From Codonopsis lanceolata (taxonomy: Eukaryota; Streptophyta; Magnoliopsida; Asterales; Campanulaceae), in assembly GCA_013146195.2 (NCBI GenBank), contig CM028382.1, positions 5,614,434 to 5,678,433 on the forward strand: a stretch of 64,000 nt of DNA, written 5' to 3'. Below are positions 1 through 13,700 of the stretch, one piece after another. The notes under the pieces are model-generated. The model saw only the letters and a program-made list of their open reading frames with translations, did not search any database and was not told the origin of the DNA. The number at the start of each line of letters is the position of its first letter. Position 1 is the stretch's first letter. The position numbers and the translations under genes are program-made.

Positions 1-1255
1 TTCAAATGTCTCCTCGAGCTTGGTTTGGTCGATTTAGTGAAGTTGTGTTAGAGTTTGGCCTTATGCGGTGCAGCGGTGATCATTCGCCTTTTATCGACGC
101 CCGAAGCAAGGTGTATTCTCTTGGTTGTGTATGTTGATGATATCGTCATTACTGGCGGAGATAGTGTGGGAATTTATGCTCTAAAGTCCTTCCTTCAAGA
201 GAGATTTCAAACAAAAGATCTTGGGAACCTCAAGTATTTTTGGGAATTGAAGCGTCTGCTCGAAACAAGGCATCTTTCTTTCTCAACGGAAGTATGTATG
301 TCTTCGGACTTACTTACTAACACCGGGATGTTAGGGGCAAAACCACCGAGACTCCTATGGATGCTAATGTGAAGCTTAGAGATGATGATGGTGAAGAATT
401 GAATCATCCGAGAGGTATCGCACGCTTGTAGGGAAGTTGAACTATTTAGCCGTGACTAGGCCAGGACATTGCGTTTGCGAGCTAGTAAAGTCGGTCGGTT
501 TATGTCGACTCCACGATCTACTCATCTTTGGGAGGGTTGTACAAATCCTCCGATATCTCAAAGGAGCTCAAGGCTGCGGGTTACTTTATCGAGATCATGG
601 GCACATAAGAGTTGAGGGTTTTTGTGATGCTGATCTGGCTGGATGTCCTATTAGTAAGAAGTCAACCACAGGATATTGTATATTTGTTGGAGGCAACTTA
701 GTGTCTTGGAAAAGCAAGCAAGCAAAGCAGTGCGGCCGAGGTTGTGTCGAGATCCAGCCATGAGGCGGAATATAGGCCATGGCTCGGTCGACTTGTGAAT
801 TGATGTGGATTCGCCAAATACTTGAGGAGATGGGGTTTGGTAGTTCAACACCTATGCAACTATGGTGTGACAATCAAGCAGCCATCCATATTGCATCGAA
901 TCCTGTGTTTCATGAACGCACAAAACATATTGAGGTTGACTGTCATTTCATTCGCGAGAAGCTACAACAAAAGATTATTGTCACAGGCTACGTCAAGTCC
1001 GGTGATCAGCTAGCTGATGTTCTGACAAAGTCGGTGGTTGGAAATAGGTTGCGTTATATGAGTAACAAGCTGGGCATGCATGATATTTATGCTCCAGCTT
1101 GAGGGGGAGTGTTAGTGAATAAGGGATATTATAAAAGGGTGTTATGTGTAACTTCTTAATATATGCACATATGTATAAATACCCTAGCCTAACCTTTTTA
1201 AGGTTTAAGGTTTCCAAATCATATTCTTCTTCCTTCTCTTCTCCGTTTCTTTACA
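1..1255 (+). mobile_element. Copia-1: 3' part of a Ty1-copia element (RT, RNase H, 3' LTR), cut by window edge
   Basis: Reads SPRAWFGRFSEVVLEFGLMR, then VYVDDIVITGGDS (the copia RT YVDD box), then RNase H (CELMWIRQILEEMG, WCDNQAAIHIASNPVFHERT, KLGMHDIYAPA stop at 1102). Several frameshifts separate these blocks, so pol is dead. A polypurine tract (gagggggag, 1101-1109) precedes an LTR starting TGTTAGTG. It lies in the STR12 intron upstream of the first visible exon, on the same strand. The 5' portion is outside the window. Confidence 0.9.
1110..1255 (+). repeat. 3' LTR of Copia-1
   Basis: Begins TGTTAG directly after the polypurine tract and most likely ends TTTACA at 1255. It is short (about 146 bp), as in the other copia LTRs here, but differs from them in sequence after TGTTAG, so it is a separate subfamily. 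Confidence 0.7.
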
Positions 1256-1644
1256 CTTATCAAAATAAAAATAAAAATGAAGAAGAGTCTTGTCATTTCC
1301 GCTTTCATCATTTTTCCTAAGAGCTAAGGAAGAAGAAAGCAGGCATTGATGGTCATCTTAGGATTGGAGGATGGAGAAGAAAGAGAGTTAAGCAGCTCAA
1401 AGAAACAAACTCGTTGACGGAAATTGGGTGAGCGAGAGAATAGATTTTAGGTGGGTGCCAAAGTGGGTGTCCATTTAGCCCATCATAATTAATGGCCTCA
1501 AATGGGCATGCCTATTTGCACCCCCTTAAAATTTTGAGTGTGCCCATACCCATTATCTAGTAGGCGGTCTAGGGGCAAATATTGCCACCTCTAGTTGTTA
1601 TTTATTATTGATTTATTTTGACACTAAAAATGTTCTATTTTCAG
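1256..1644 (+). other. Host intron sequence before first visible exon
   Basis: No coding similarity recognised. A T-rich stretch and acceptor lead into the exon at 1645. Confidence 0.5.
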
Positions 1645-1761
1645 CAGCATTTAGCACTGGAAGCAGCTCTGAAGTTGATAGGGAAATTTTGGTGCAGCAT
1701 TTGCTTCTTAAAGAGGATGATCAGAAGCTTTTATTGGAACTGCAGAAAAGACTTGCACAAG
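1645..1761 (+). CDS. STR12: STR12 exon (first in window), start of PpiC domain
   Basis: Encodes AFSTGSSSEVDREILVQHLL and on to KRLAQ, with the last base beginning a Gly codon. The acceptor is a tandem NAGNAG (tcagcag), so the exon may start at 1645 or 1648; both keep the frame and differ by one residue. The donor is G|GTTAGT at 1762. The upstream intron continues beyond the window start. Confidence 0.88.
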
Positions 1762-4700
1762 GTTAGTGTTTGATGTCTCAGATAAGGGTTTAGTGTTTGT
1801 TGACGTTGTCTTTTAATAAATCAAGATCAAGAAACTATGAACTAATATTTATAATTATTTGTCCTTTTGAGAATCATGAAAATATCACTTTAAACAAGTC
1901 ACAAGGGGGATACCCCCAAAAGGGTCAAGGGTTGAGAGTTGAGACTCATAATTAGAGTTGTAGATATTCACTCCCCTATAAAATGGCCACTCAAACTTGC
2001 TTATGGTCAATAGACACGGAACGGAGAAGGAAACTGAGAAGACTGAAAGGCCAACAATGAAACCCCAACAAGGAACTGCCAACTATGTCTAACATTTCTC
2101 AGTTATTATTATTATTATTTTTTGATAAGTAAAGTATAAGTATTATTAACAGGCGTCAAAAAAAGAGACGCTACCTTGTACACTGGAAGTATACATACAC
2201 TAAACTACAAACCAAAAGACCCCAACCTAGTTACAAAAAGGATCCTCGAAAGTTGGGTCGACAGTTAAGCACCAGAATCTCAAATACAAGTGAAAAGACT
2301 TTTTGATTCCTACAAAATCAGATTCAATGTTCTCAAAATCCCTTTTGTTCCTCTCTTTCCAGATGGTCCACCAAATAGCTGAGGGGGCATACTTCCAGAA
2401 ATTACTCCTTCTATTCCGGGTAAAAGAAGGCCATCCCCGAAGCGTATCAATAACAGTCCTGGGCATAACCCACGGAACATCAGCAGAGAGGAAAAGGGAG
2501 TTCCATAGCTCCCTAGCCATAGAGCAATGGAGCAGCAAATGATTTACATCCTCCTCTTCACTTTTGCACATGTAGCACCGATTAACATAAGTCAAACCCC
2601 GAGATCTCAAATTTTCCCCCGTCAATATGACACCCCTGGCTGCTTCCCAAACAAAAAAAGCTACCCTATCAGGGATTTTATGTTTCCATATTACCTTCCA
2701 AGGGAATAAACTTTTTTCCTTCTCAATCAACTTAGAGTAGAAAGATCTAACAGAAAACAATCTGTTATTAGAAGCCTCCCAGATAATTTTATCTTCACTC
2801 AAAACCTGCCTCTTGCAACCCTGGATCAAATCCATGAACTGCACTGCTTCGTCAATCTCCCAATCATGCAGATTTCTGCGAAAAACAGGACTCCAAAGAT
2901 CTGTACCCCCTTGATTGACCACCAACGAACTCACCATTTCCTCCTTATTGACTGCAATGTTGTAAAGGTTAGGAAACATCAGTTGCAAGGTATTAGTACC
3001 ACACCAAAAGTCCTTCCAGAACCTGACTTGATTCCCTTGCCCTACCTCGAATTTGATGAACCTGTTGACAGCATTCCATACTCCCATAATTCCTTTCCAG
3101 ACACTAGTGCCATGAGAGTACAGAACTTTCTTTGGGAACCAAAGATGATCACCCGCTCCATATTTGCTCACCACTAACCTCCTCCATAGCGCCTCTTTAT
3201 CCACTAAAAACTTCCAAAGCCACTTGCCCAACAGAGCCTTGTTGAAAAATCTGAGATTTTTAACTCCAAGACCCCCACTCTCCTTGTTAGAGCACACTGA
3301 TTCCCACTCGACTAAATGATAATTCCCCTTCTCTTTGTCTCCTTCCCAAAGGAAATCTCTTTCTAACTTCTCAAGTCTTTTTAAAACTGAGACAGGGGCC
3401 AAAAATAACGATAGGAAATAAGTGGGAAGGTTAGAAAGAGTACTCTTAATAAGAGTAAGTCTTCCTGCCTTTGATAAGAAACATCTTTTCCACCCTGCCA
3501 ACCGCCTTTCAAATCTATTCATTACTGAATTCCACGCATTTCTGTTCTTAAAAGACGAACCAAGAGGTAATCCTAGGTATGAAGGAGAAAGATTAGAAAC
3601 TCTGCAGCCAAAGAACGAGGCTAGAACCTCCACGTTATCCACTCTACCTATGGGAATTAACTCACATTTCGACACATTAGTCTTCAAGCCCGATAGATCT
3701 TGGAAAATCAGCAAAATTAGACGAAGGCAGCCCAACTGATCGCTATCTGCATCGCAGCAAACTAGGGTATCATCGGCAAAAAGGAGATGAGAAATAGTGA
3801 CACCCCGACCATGATCATTACCCACCTCGAAGCCCTTAATAAAGCCTCCTGCAACTGCCTTATCAATGAGCCGACTGAGGGCCTCCATGACCATAATGAA
3901 AAGGAATGGAGAGAGGGGATCCCCTTGACGCAAACCTCTCGAGCTCGAGAAAAAACCTTCAGCCGACTGCTAATAAGAGCACAAAAACCCGATCAGAAAT
4001 GCGTAATAAAACCCACTTTTTCCATTTTTCTCCAAAACCCATTTTATCCAAGATATAAATCAAAAATTCCCATCTAACATGATCGTAGGCCTTCTCCACA
4101 TCCAGCTTGCACAATCCCTCGGCACTCCGCCTCCGCACCCTCGAATCGACCACTTCATTAGCAATCAAAGCCGCCGAATCGGACGATCACCCACAAAAGC
4201 ATGCCGCGATTCTCGATATTACTTTGCCAATCACTTTTCTCATTACGTTGGGCGGACAAGACTTGAGATCGCTTATATATGCCGCCAATGAGGCTTATAG
4301 GTCTGAAGTCTTTATACTCCCTGCCCCTTTCTTTTTGGGAATAAGAGCAATAAACGATGTATTAAGACTTTTTTCGAATCCTTCCTCCTCAAAGAAAGAG
4401 CGGAAGACCTCCATAACATCATTTCTAACCACTTCCCAGCAATGTTTAAAAAATTCAAGAGTATAACCATCGGGGCCTGGGGCCTTATCACCTTTCATAC
4501 TACCCAAAGCCTCAACCACTTCTTCATTAAAATTTTGTTCTAAGAAACTCCTATCCTCCTCAATCAGACTATTGAACGTGATCCCTTCTAAATCCAACTC
4601 TCTCCCACCATCTTCCGAGAACAACTTTTGGTAGAACTCTACAAAGCCTCTACTGATTTGATTCTCATCTTCCATCACGTTAGAGCATCCACAACAATAA

Positions 4701-7700
4701 CACCCAATACCATCCTCTAGTCACCTCGTTTTCTGTTTTTTTTACACTTTTTCAACACTCTAAAAAATAATTCACTCCAGTAAGTATCTTTTATACAACC
4801 CTCTATACACCCCAAATATCTCAAAACTCAACTAACAAACCGAATTATATATCAATATATTTTTCATCTTTGTAATTTTTGTTTTTCTACCATGGTTTGA
4901 ATGAAATATTTTATATTATATGGAAAAAATGTTATTTAATAATTTCAATTACTTTTATTCAGAAATATATGTCATATGGGGGGTTTATATTTAAAAGTAT
5001 ATTTACATTTTTTTTGAGACAAATATTTGTGTCAACTGCCAAACCAAGGTTAACCATTGTTTTTGCTGAAATACATGAATATATTACATCTACACAAAAC
5101 TACAAAGAATAAAAATTATGAACTGGGGACAAACAATTTCAGAAGACAAACAATTATGAGTGGAAGTTGAAGTGAGGAGAGAGAAAAAGGATGAAGAGGC
5201 GGTACTGTTCAGCTAAAGGTCTCCCAATAGCTTGCGATTCATTTGCCGGGTGATTGCGATCGGGTGTGTAATTTGGAGTCCACTGTGAGCATCAATTTTG
5301 CTAAAATACTCCAAAAGCTATTTTTGTGGGGTTGAAAAACAGGTCCACGTGACACTCTTACCATCAATGTTCGATGCGTTGATCTGATTGAAATTCTTGT
5401 GCGCGCTAGCCATCTTATGGAAGAATTTGGAATTTTTATCGCCCTCTTTTAACCACAAGACCCTAGATTTTTGCCTCCAGCTTATCTCTTCACAGATGAG
5501 CAACCTTTTGATCTCCAGCTTGAGCTCTTCACGACGGGCTACTTCTGATTCCTCTAAAGATCCTACCCCCTCCTTTGCATCTAGAAACTTGACTTCCTCC
5601 ATAGCTTCCTTAATTCTGATCTCTATTCTCCCAAACACCTCTTTATTCCATATTTTAAGATCTTCCTTAAGAAGTTTCAATTTTTTAGCAATTCGAAAAC
5701 ACAGTTTACCAACTGCCTCATAAGAATCCCATTTTGACCTAACCCAATCCTTAAAACCGAGAGCTTTCAGCCACATGTTCTCAAACACTGAATGGAGTTT
5801 TCTTCTACCATTATCACCCCCAACCGAAGGGTGATAGAGGAGTGGTCGAACCTGACAACCCTAGGAAGAGTCCTTGAGCGAAGACCCCTATCCTTTCCTC
5901 CCAATCGAGAACTAAGAAGAAACACATCAAGCCTTGAACATTGCCGGTCCGGCCCTCCTCTGAACGTGTGAATGTATTCCTCCCGCAAGTCCATCAACTC
6001 CCTGTTATTTATGAAATCGTTAAATTCCACCATAGCATGAGTATACGATTGACCCTGGCTTCTCTCACGGGGAAAACGGACCACATTAAAATCGCCTCCC
6101 ACACACCACGGATGATTCCATTTAAGTCTAACAGAGGTCAATTCAGCAAGGACCATAAACTCCAGAGAATATCCATTGAGAGTCATTAATTACCCGCTTA
6201 AATAGACACGAAACTGAGAAAACTCCTATCGCATGATCTTCAATAGCTAAAATTCTTCTATCCCACATAACAAGAACACCCCCCGCAGCCCAATCGCATC
6301 TAAATGAACCCACCATCCACCGACATCCTCCTCTGCTGTCCACTAGGTTTCGGCCCATATAGTCCATTTTGGTCTCTTGTAAACATACTACGTAAGGCTT
6401 CCATCTTCTAAGAGCTTCCTTGACTATCTGCCTTTTCCTAAAATTATTCAAACCCCACACATTCCAGCTGATTATGTTTAAATCCATATCACAAACTAAT
6501 TAATTTTTTCTTTCCCGGACCCCTTGCCAATCCTCCCCGCAGCCCCATCAAAATTAATGCCACAATATAAATTTTTTACCTCCCTACTCTCAGCACCCCG
6601 AGCCTTAATTCGACTGGCTCCCACCTTCTTACTAACCGACGGCTTACCTTTTTCCATTTCCAATAGTATGTCCACAATTTTATCCTCATGTCCTTTACAG
6701 TAGACTCCCAAATAATTCACAACACCTTTAGCCTTCTTGCTCACCCAAACAGACATCTTTTTGTTAGGATCCCCATCAGTCAGCAACTTCTATTCCATAA
6801 CCTCCTCAGGTCTGATCATCGAAATTGGGCTACATATCACGACCTCCTCAGGTCTGACCTTCGAATAAGGACTTCTGAACGTCACCTCATCCTTTTCCAC
6901 TCCATCAACACTACTTGTCCTTATATAGTCCTCATATGGGGGAGACAGCGAACCTTGCAGATCCATCGGACAGTCCCTTTCCTTTGATATATCCTCCGGT
7001 ACTTTGCTAGAGAGGGAATCGTCTTTCTTCGGTTCACTACTTTCCTCGAACTCTCCAACTACAGCAGCTCTGTCCGTATTATGCGACCTCTGAGATTGGT
7101 CTTCCTCCACCATAAAGCAATTGTCCCCACTCTTATCGCCTTGTACTCCTTCTCAGTTATTATTATTATTTTTTATTTTTTGATAAATGAAGAAAATTTA
7201 TTAGATAGAGAATTATATATGAAAACAAGAATAGTGACCAAGCAATCTGTGAAATAGAGAGAAGAGGAAATAAAACAAAAGAAAAAAAAGAAAAGGGAAA
7301 ATAGAAAAAAACTAAAACAGAACCGCTTGCCAATCTCTCGGAAGATCAGTTATTGACACCGGTCAACTATGTTGCACGGACACACCCAACCTTTGCCGTA
7401 TTATGTGTCGGATACGTGTCTGACACGGACACGGTACGGATATGCGAAATACGGCACCAAATACATTCATGGAATGAATTTTCATTTTTCGAAAGTTACG
7501 ACAGGGACATAGGTACGTGATTTAGGAGATTGGGATACGTATTACTTAAAATGGACATGTTTGGGTCTAAATATCCCCTATTAGTTCTACAATTTGTCAA
7601 TCGTCATTCATAAATCACACCCAACTGCCGTAAAATCGAATTGAGCCCTAGGCAGCCCCTTGCAAACTGCGAAGTGAGGTTGAACCGAAGAAGGAAGATT

Positions 7701-10700
7701 CGCAAAATTGCACCAGAAGGAAGAAAAAGTTCGATGGGACTTACCTAATACCTCGTGACTCGACTTCGCAGGGCTAGGGTTCGCAAAATCGTGGCCGACG
7801 GCTGTTCGACTTTCTTTCTTCCTTCGACCGTTCGATTTTCTTTCTTCCTTCGACAGTTCGATTTTCTTTCTTCCTTCGAGTTCGATTTTCATTCCTTTTT
7901 TTTTTGATAAGTAAAGTATAAGTATTATTAACAAAGGCCAAAAAAGGAGAGCTTACCTTGTATTAATGGAAGTATACATACACTAAACTACAAACCAAAA
8001 GACCCCAACCTAGTTACAAAAAGGATCCTCTAAAGTTGGGTCGACAGTTAAGCACCAGAATCTCAAATACAAGTGAAAAGACTTTTTGATTCCTACAAGA
8101 TCGATTCAATATTCTCAAAAGCCCTTTGCTCCTCTCTTTCCGATGGTCCACCAAATAGCCGAGGAGCATACTTCCGTAAATTACTCCTTCGCCTCCGGTA
8201 AAGGAAGGCCATCCTCTAAGCGTGATCAATATCCCCGGAGCCTCCCGGCATAACCCACGGAACATCAGCAGAGAGGAAAAGGGAGTTCCATAGATCCCTA
8301 GCCATAGAGCAATGGAGCAACAAATGATTTACATCCTCCTCTTCACTTTTGCACATGTAGCACCGATTAACATAAGTCAAACCCCGAGATCTCAAATTTT
8401 CCCCGTCAATATGACACCCAGGCCGCTTCAAGCAAACAAAAAGCTATTCTATCGGGATTTTATGTTTCCATATTACCTTCCAAGGAAATAAACTTTTTTC
8501 CTTCTCAATCAACTTAGAGTAGAAAGATCTAATAGAAAACAATTTGTTATTAGAAGCCTCCCAAATAATTTTTTCTTCACTCAAAACCTGCCTCTTGCAA
8601 CCCCTCGAGCAAATCCATGAACTGCATCGTCACAATCTCCCAATCATGCGTATTGCGAAAAACAGACTCCAAAAATCAGACCCCCTCGATTGACCACCAA
8701 ACTCACCATTTCCTCCTTATTGATGCAATGTTGTAAAGGTTAGGAAACATCGCTTGCAAGGTATTAGTACCACACCAAAAGTCCTTCCAACCCGATTTGA
8801 TTCCTCGCCTCTACCTCGAATTTGATGAACCTGCTTGACAAGCATTCCATACTCCCATAATTCCTTTCCGCACGCTAGTGCCATGAGAGTACAGAACTTT
8901 CTTTGGGAACCAAAGATGATCACCCGCTCCATATTTTCTCACCACTAACCTCCTCCATAGCGCCTCTTTATCCACTAGAAACTTCCAAAGCCACTTGCCC
9001 AACAGAGCCTTGTTGAACAATCTGAGATTTTTAACTCCAAGACCCCCACTCTTCTTGTTAGAGCACACTGATTCCCACTCGACTAAGTGATAATTCCCCT
9101 TCTCTTTGTCTCCTTCCCAAAGGAAATCTCTTTCTAACTTCTCAAGTCTTTTTGAAACTGAGATAGGGGCCATAAATAATGATAGGAAATAAGTGGGAAG
9201 ATTAGAAAGAGTACTCTTAATAAGAGTAAGTCTTCCTACCTTTGATAAGAAACGTCTTTTCCACCCTGCCAACCGCCTTTCAAATCGATTTTCATTCTTC
9301 CTTCGACCGTTCGACTTTCTTTCTTCCTTCGATAGTTCGACTTTCTTTCTTCCTTCGACAGTTCGACTTTCTTTCTTCCTTCGACAGTTCGACTTTCTTT
9401 CTTCCTTTGACAGCTCGACTTTCTTTCTTCCTTCGACAGCTTGACTTTCTTTCTTCCTTCGACAACTCGACTTTCTTTCTTCCTTTGACAGTTCGACTTT
9501 CATTCTTCCTTTCCTTGAAAAGGTTTACATGGAGCAATTTCATGGGTTTGTTTGTTTTGGGGAGTCTCAGTTGATATGTAGGCTACAACGATCGTTATAT
9601 GGGTTAAAACAATCTCCGCGCGCATGGTTTGGGAGATTTAGTGAGGTAGTGATCGAGTTTGGGCTTATGAGATGCATTATATTATTGTTTGTATATGTGG
9701 ATGATATTTTTTTTTGATAAGTAATCGTAATATTAACACTGTGTCAAAAGAGGTGACGCGTCCTTGTACACAGTGAGTATACAAGACCAAAAGAATTAAA
9801 TCTACAATCTATCCACTATATTAACATTAGAGTCCCCTGAACTTGAAATCACATCAGAATGCCAAAAATACTGATGCACCCCCTTCTTTAGTTTGTCGAC
9901 ATCTACCTCCTCATTGTCAAACACCCTATGGTTCCTCTCCTTCCAAACACTCCACCAAATTGCCAAAGGAATAGACTTCCATCTTCAATTGTTGCTAATA
10001 GAAGAGCCCCAACCATGAAAAAGATGGAGAGAAGTCCTTGGCATCACCCAAGAAATACTTGCCGCACACAAAAAGGAATCCCATAAAACTCCAGCAACAC
10101 GGCAGTGCATGAGCAAGTGATTGATTGTTTCCTCCTCCTTTTCACTCATGAAACACCTATTAACATAAACCTTCCCTCGATCTCTCTGATTGTCCCAGTC
10201 AAAATGGCCTCCCTCGAAACTTCCCATACAAAGAACATCACTCTACTTGGAGCCCTCGACTTCCAAATTGCTTTCCACGGATAGTGATTCCCGACCTCAT
10301 TTTTAAAGAAAGAGTAAAAGCACTTTACCGAAAATATATTCCTTTTCGAACCGTCCCAGATCACACTATCCTCCCCCGAAACCCTTCGGACATCATAGAG
10401 CATTCCGAAGAGTAGAGATATCTTCTTTTTTTTTTTGATAAGTAAGTATTGTATAAAAAGCATCAAAAGAGGTGATGCGTCCTTTGTACACTAGAGGTAT
10501 ACCAAACCAAACATTACTCAGAGTCTATTCTATTTACAAGAATCATGCAAATTTCTGCGGAATGAAGGGCTCCAAGAATCTATCCCATTGGAGCATTTCA
10601 CCACCTCACTAACCATCTCATCCTTGTTTACGTCTATCTCAAATAAACTAGGAAAACTCATTTGAAGAGAAGCTGCGCTACACCACTTATCCTTCCAAAA

Positions 10701-13700
10701 TCTCACCTTCTCCCCATTTCCAATGTTAAAGGAAATCTGGTTTTCGAAGAAGTCCTAGACTTTCCTAATCCCTTTCCAAACATTTACCCCATAAGAGCAT
10801 GACACTTCCTTTGGAAACCACAAATGGTTCCCTACACCGTATTTGTCCACCACTACCCTTCTCCACAGCGCCTCCCTCTCCCCCAAAAATCTCCATAGCC
10901 ATTTAGCAAGCAAAGCCTTATTGAACTCCTTAATGCTCTCAACTCCCAAGCCTCCAATCCTGATGCTACTACACACTGTTTTCCAATTTACTAGATGATA
11001 CTTCCTGTCTTCCGCACCCCCATCCCACAGAAAATCTCTTTCCAATTTCTCAATCCTCTTTACCACCGACAACGGAATCTAAAAAAGAGAAAGCATGTAG
11101 GTTGGCAAATTTGACAGAGTACTCTTGATCAGCGTTAGTCTTCCTCCTTTTGACAAATAACGTCTCTTCCATTTCGCCAACCTTCTTTCGAATCTTTTGA
11201 GCACTGAATCCCAAATCCCTAAATTCTTGAAAGCTGCTCCCAAAGGAAGACCCAGATACTTCTTGTGCACCCAAAAAACTCTGTCAAGCTCCCCAAATCG
11301 AAGACTTCACCCACCGTAATTATTTCACACTTTGAGATGTTAATTTTCGGTCCCGATGCTGCTTGAAAAAATAGGAGAACCAGCCTTAAGTAACCCAATT
11401 GAGCTTTATCCGCCTCACAAAAAACAAGAATTGAAGGGCCTTCTTATTCGAAGAAATGCTTGGCGCCAAAAGTCGCGGGTTCGTGGTTAAAGGAGGGAGA
11501 TAACAACACTAAATTCTTCCACAGATGGCAAAAATGCGTGGAGCTGCGAAAAAATCAGATCTGTCCGCATTGATGGTGTGCGCTAGAGGATGAGGCGTAT
11601 ATTAAGGTGGGCATCTCGAATTTTTTCAGCGCCGCTTGAAGAGAGTGGGGGTTGGAGACCAAATTTGATGGTGTGGGATTTGACAAAGATCGATCGTCGA
11701 TGATGCGGCAGCCTTGGAGCGTCCCTTTCGATTGAGGAAGTGATAGCAGTAAGCTTCGTAAGATGGAGGGGGATAAAGCCCCTGGCCCGATGGAGTTTCT
11801 ATGGCTTTTTTCAAAGATTGTTGGGAGGTGCTCAAAGGGGACATTATGGAGGTTTTTCGCCTTTCCATTCTAGTTTGAGATTTGAGAAAAGTCTTAATGT
11901 CTGCTTCATAGCCTTGATTCCGAAAAAGAGTGGTGCCACAGATTTGAGAGATTTTCGACCGATCGAGTTTGGTGGGTGGCATTTACAAGTTGATATCCAA
12001 AGTGCTAGCCCAAAGAATGAAGAGGGTTATGGGTAGTATCATTTCGTGTCGCAACACGCTTTTGTGAAGGATAGATGCATTATGGGACGCGCCCTTATAG
12101 CCAATGAAGCTGGATGATAGGTCGAGAAGCGGGTCCCCGGGTTGCCTTTGTGTAAGTTGGATATGAGAAAGCTTATGATAATGTGAACCGATTTCTTGCT
12201 ATATATGTTGGAAAGAATGGGTTTTTGTCTCAAGTGGATTCAATGGGTCCGATTTTGTATTTCCACTGTTCGCTTCTCGCTTTTGGTGAATGGAGAACCA
12301 TCGGGATTTTTCCCTAGTTCGAGAGGCTTTGCGCCAAGGAGATCCTTTGTCACCATTTTTGTTTATCAGGTAATGGAGGCTCTTAGTAGGATGTTAGAGA
12401 GTGGTGGACTTTTAAGTGGCTTTAAGGTGGGGAGGAGAGGGAGAGGGAGGTGTCGATTTCTCATCTTCTCTTTGCACGATACATTAGTTTTTGTGGGGCG
12501 TATAAGGCTCGCTTGGGAAATCTCCGCTTAGTTCTATTATTTTTTCAAGTTTCCGCCTTCGCATCAATATTTCTAAGAGTGAAATTATTCCTGTTGGAGG
12601 GGTGGAGGATGTCGGGGATCTAGCCGCATTCTTTGGTTGTAGTCCGCTGCATTCTTCCTACTTCCTATCTTGGGCTTCCAATTGGTGCACAATCGAAAGG
12701 CGGAGCGTTATGGAATCCAAGGTGGTAGTGCGGTTCGAGAAGAGATTGGCAGTGGTGGAAGCCAACTTCTTTCCAAGGGGGAGATTAGTTTTGATCAAGA
12801 ACACTCTTGCTAATTTACCAACTTATTTCTTATCTCTTTTGTGATTCCCGCCACAATTAGGCAAAGATTAGAAAAGTTGGAAAGAGATTTTTTGGGAGGG
12901 TCAATCGATGTGCATAAGTTTCACTTAGTGAATTGGGATAAGGTGTGCTCGAGGTTCGGGAGAGGGGTCAATATCGAAAAATCAAATTATTTAACGAGGC
13001 TTGTTGGGAAATGGTTGGGCGTTATCTTACAAATAAGGAGGCTTGTGGAGGGAAGTGGTGGTTTGCAAGTATGGGGAGGGGGTCACCTTGTTGGTTTCCT
13101 AACGTGGTCAATTCTTCTTATGGGGTGGGAGTCTGGCGAGGCATTAGGAAGGGGTGGAATTCTTTTGAAAGATTCATTGCTTTTGAGGTTGGTAATGGGG
13201 CCTCGTGAGGTTTTGGGAGGATAGATGGTGTGGGGATATTCGCTTGAGGGAGGCGTTTGAGTAACCTTTTGAGCTTTCCACGGATAAGGATTGTAAAGTG
13301 AGCTCAGATTATCTTGGGTGGAGGGTAAGCCTATCTCGAATCCTTTGTTCGTATGAATTTTCACGATTGGGAGTTAGAGTCGGCTGTGCAGTTTTTAAGG
13401 ATGCTTCAAGAGCGTAAAACGATAGGCCGACGGACAAGGTGGTTTGGAAAGGCTCGGGGACTCTTTTCTCGCTTAGATCGTATTATTTGAAGCTTCTCAA
13501 TGGTGGCAGAACTTCTTTCCGTGGAGAGCAAGATGGAGGACCAAAGCCCCTAAGAGAGTGGCTTTTTTCATGTGGGAAGCGACTCATGAAGCTATTCTAA
13601 CCGGGACAATTTATGGAAACGTAACATGGTTTTGTTAATAGATGCTATATGTGTAAGGCTGGTGCGGAGAGTGTAAATCATTTACTTCTTCACTGCCAAG

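Larger units (their letters stand above)
2116..7149 (-). mobile_element. LINE-A: near full-length plant L1 retrotransposon, antisense to STR12
   Basis: Read on the - strand: ORF1 remnants (7113-6496), APE-type endonuclease (6487-5767), linker and RT (5788-2227), zinc-binding C-terminal domain, and a 3' end TTACTTATCAAAAAA. A duplication of about 20 bp, ttctcagttattattattat, flanks it (2096-2115 and 7150-7169), which marks one intact insertion; it is partly simple sequence, so its exact limits are uncertain. A separate 665-bp insertion sits at 4681-5345. Without that insertion the element is about 4.4 kb. Frameshifts in the endonuclease and the RT N-terminal part indicate a dead copy, although the RT core plus C-terminus is one 568-codon frame. 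Confidence 0.88.

Noticed and set aside
2227..3933. 568-codon open frame as an intact host or L1 gene
   Set aside because: It begins inside the RT domain; upstream RT and endonuclease are in other frames and interrupted, so it is the longest piece of a dead L1.
9285..9516. Regular 26-bp array as a CRISPR
   Set aside because: Units are directly adjacent with no spacers, in a plant nuclear intron.
8811..9543. Lys/Glu/Arg-rich repeat proteins on the - strand and Ser/Phe-rich ones on the + strand
   Set aside because: Products of the stop-free 26-bp minisatellite, open in several frames at once; no start context or relatives.
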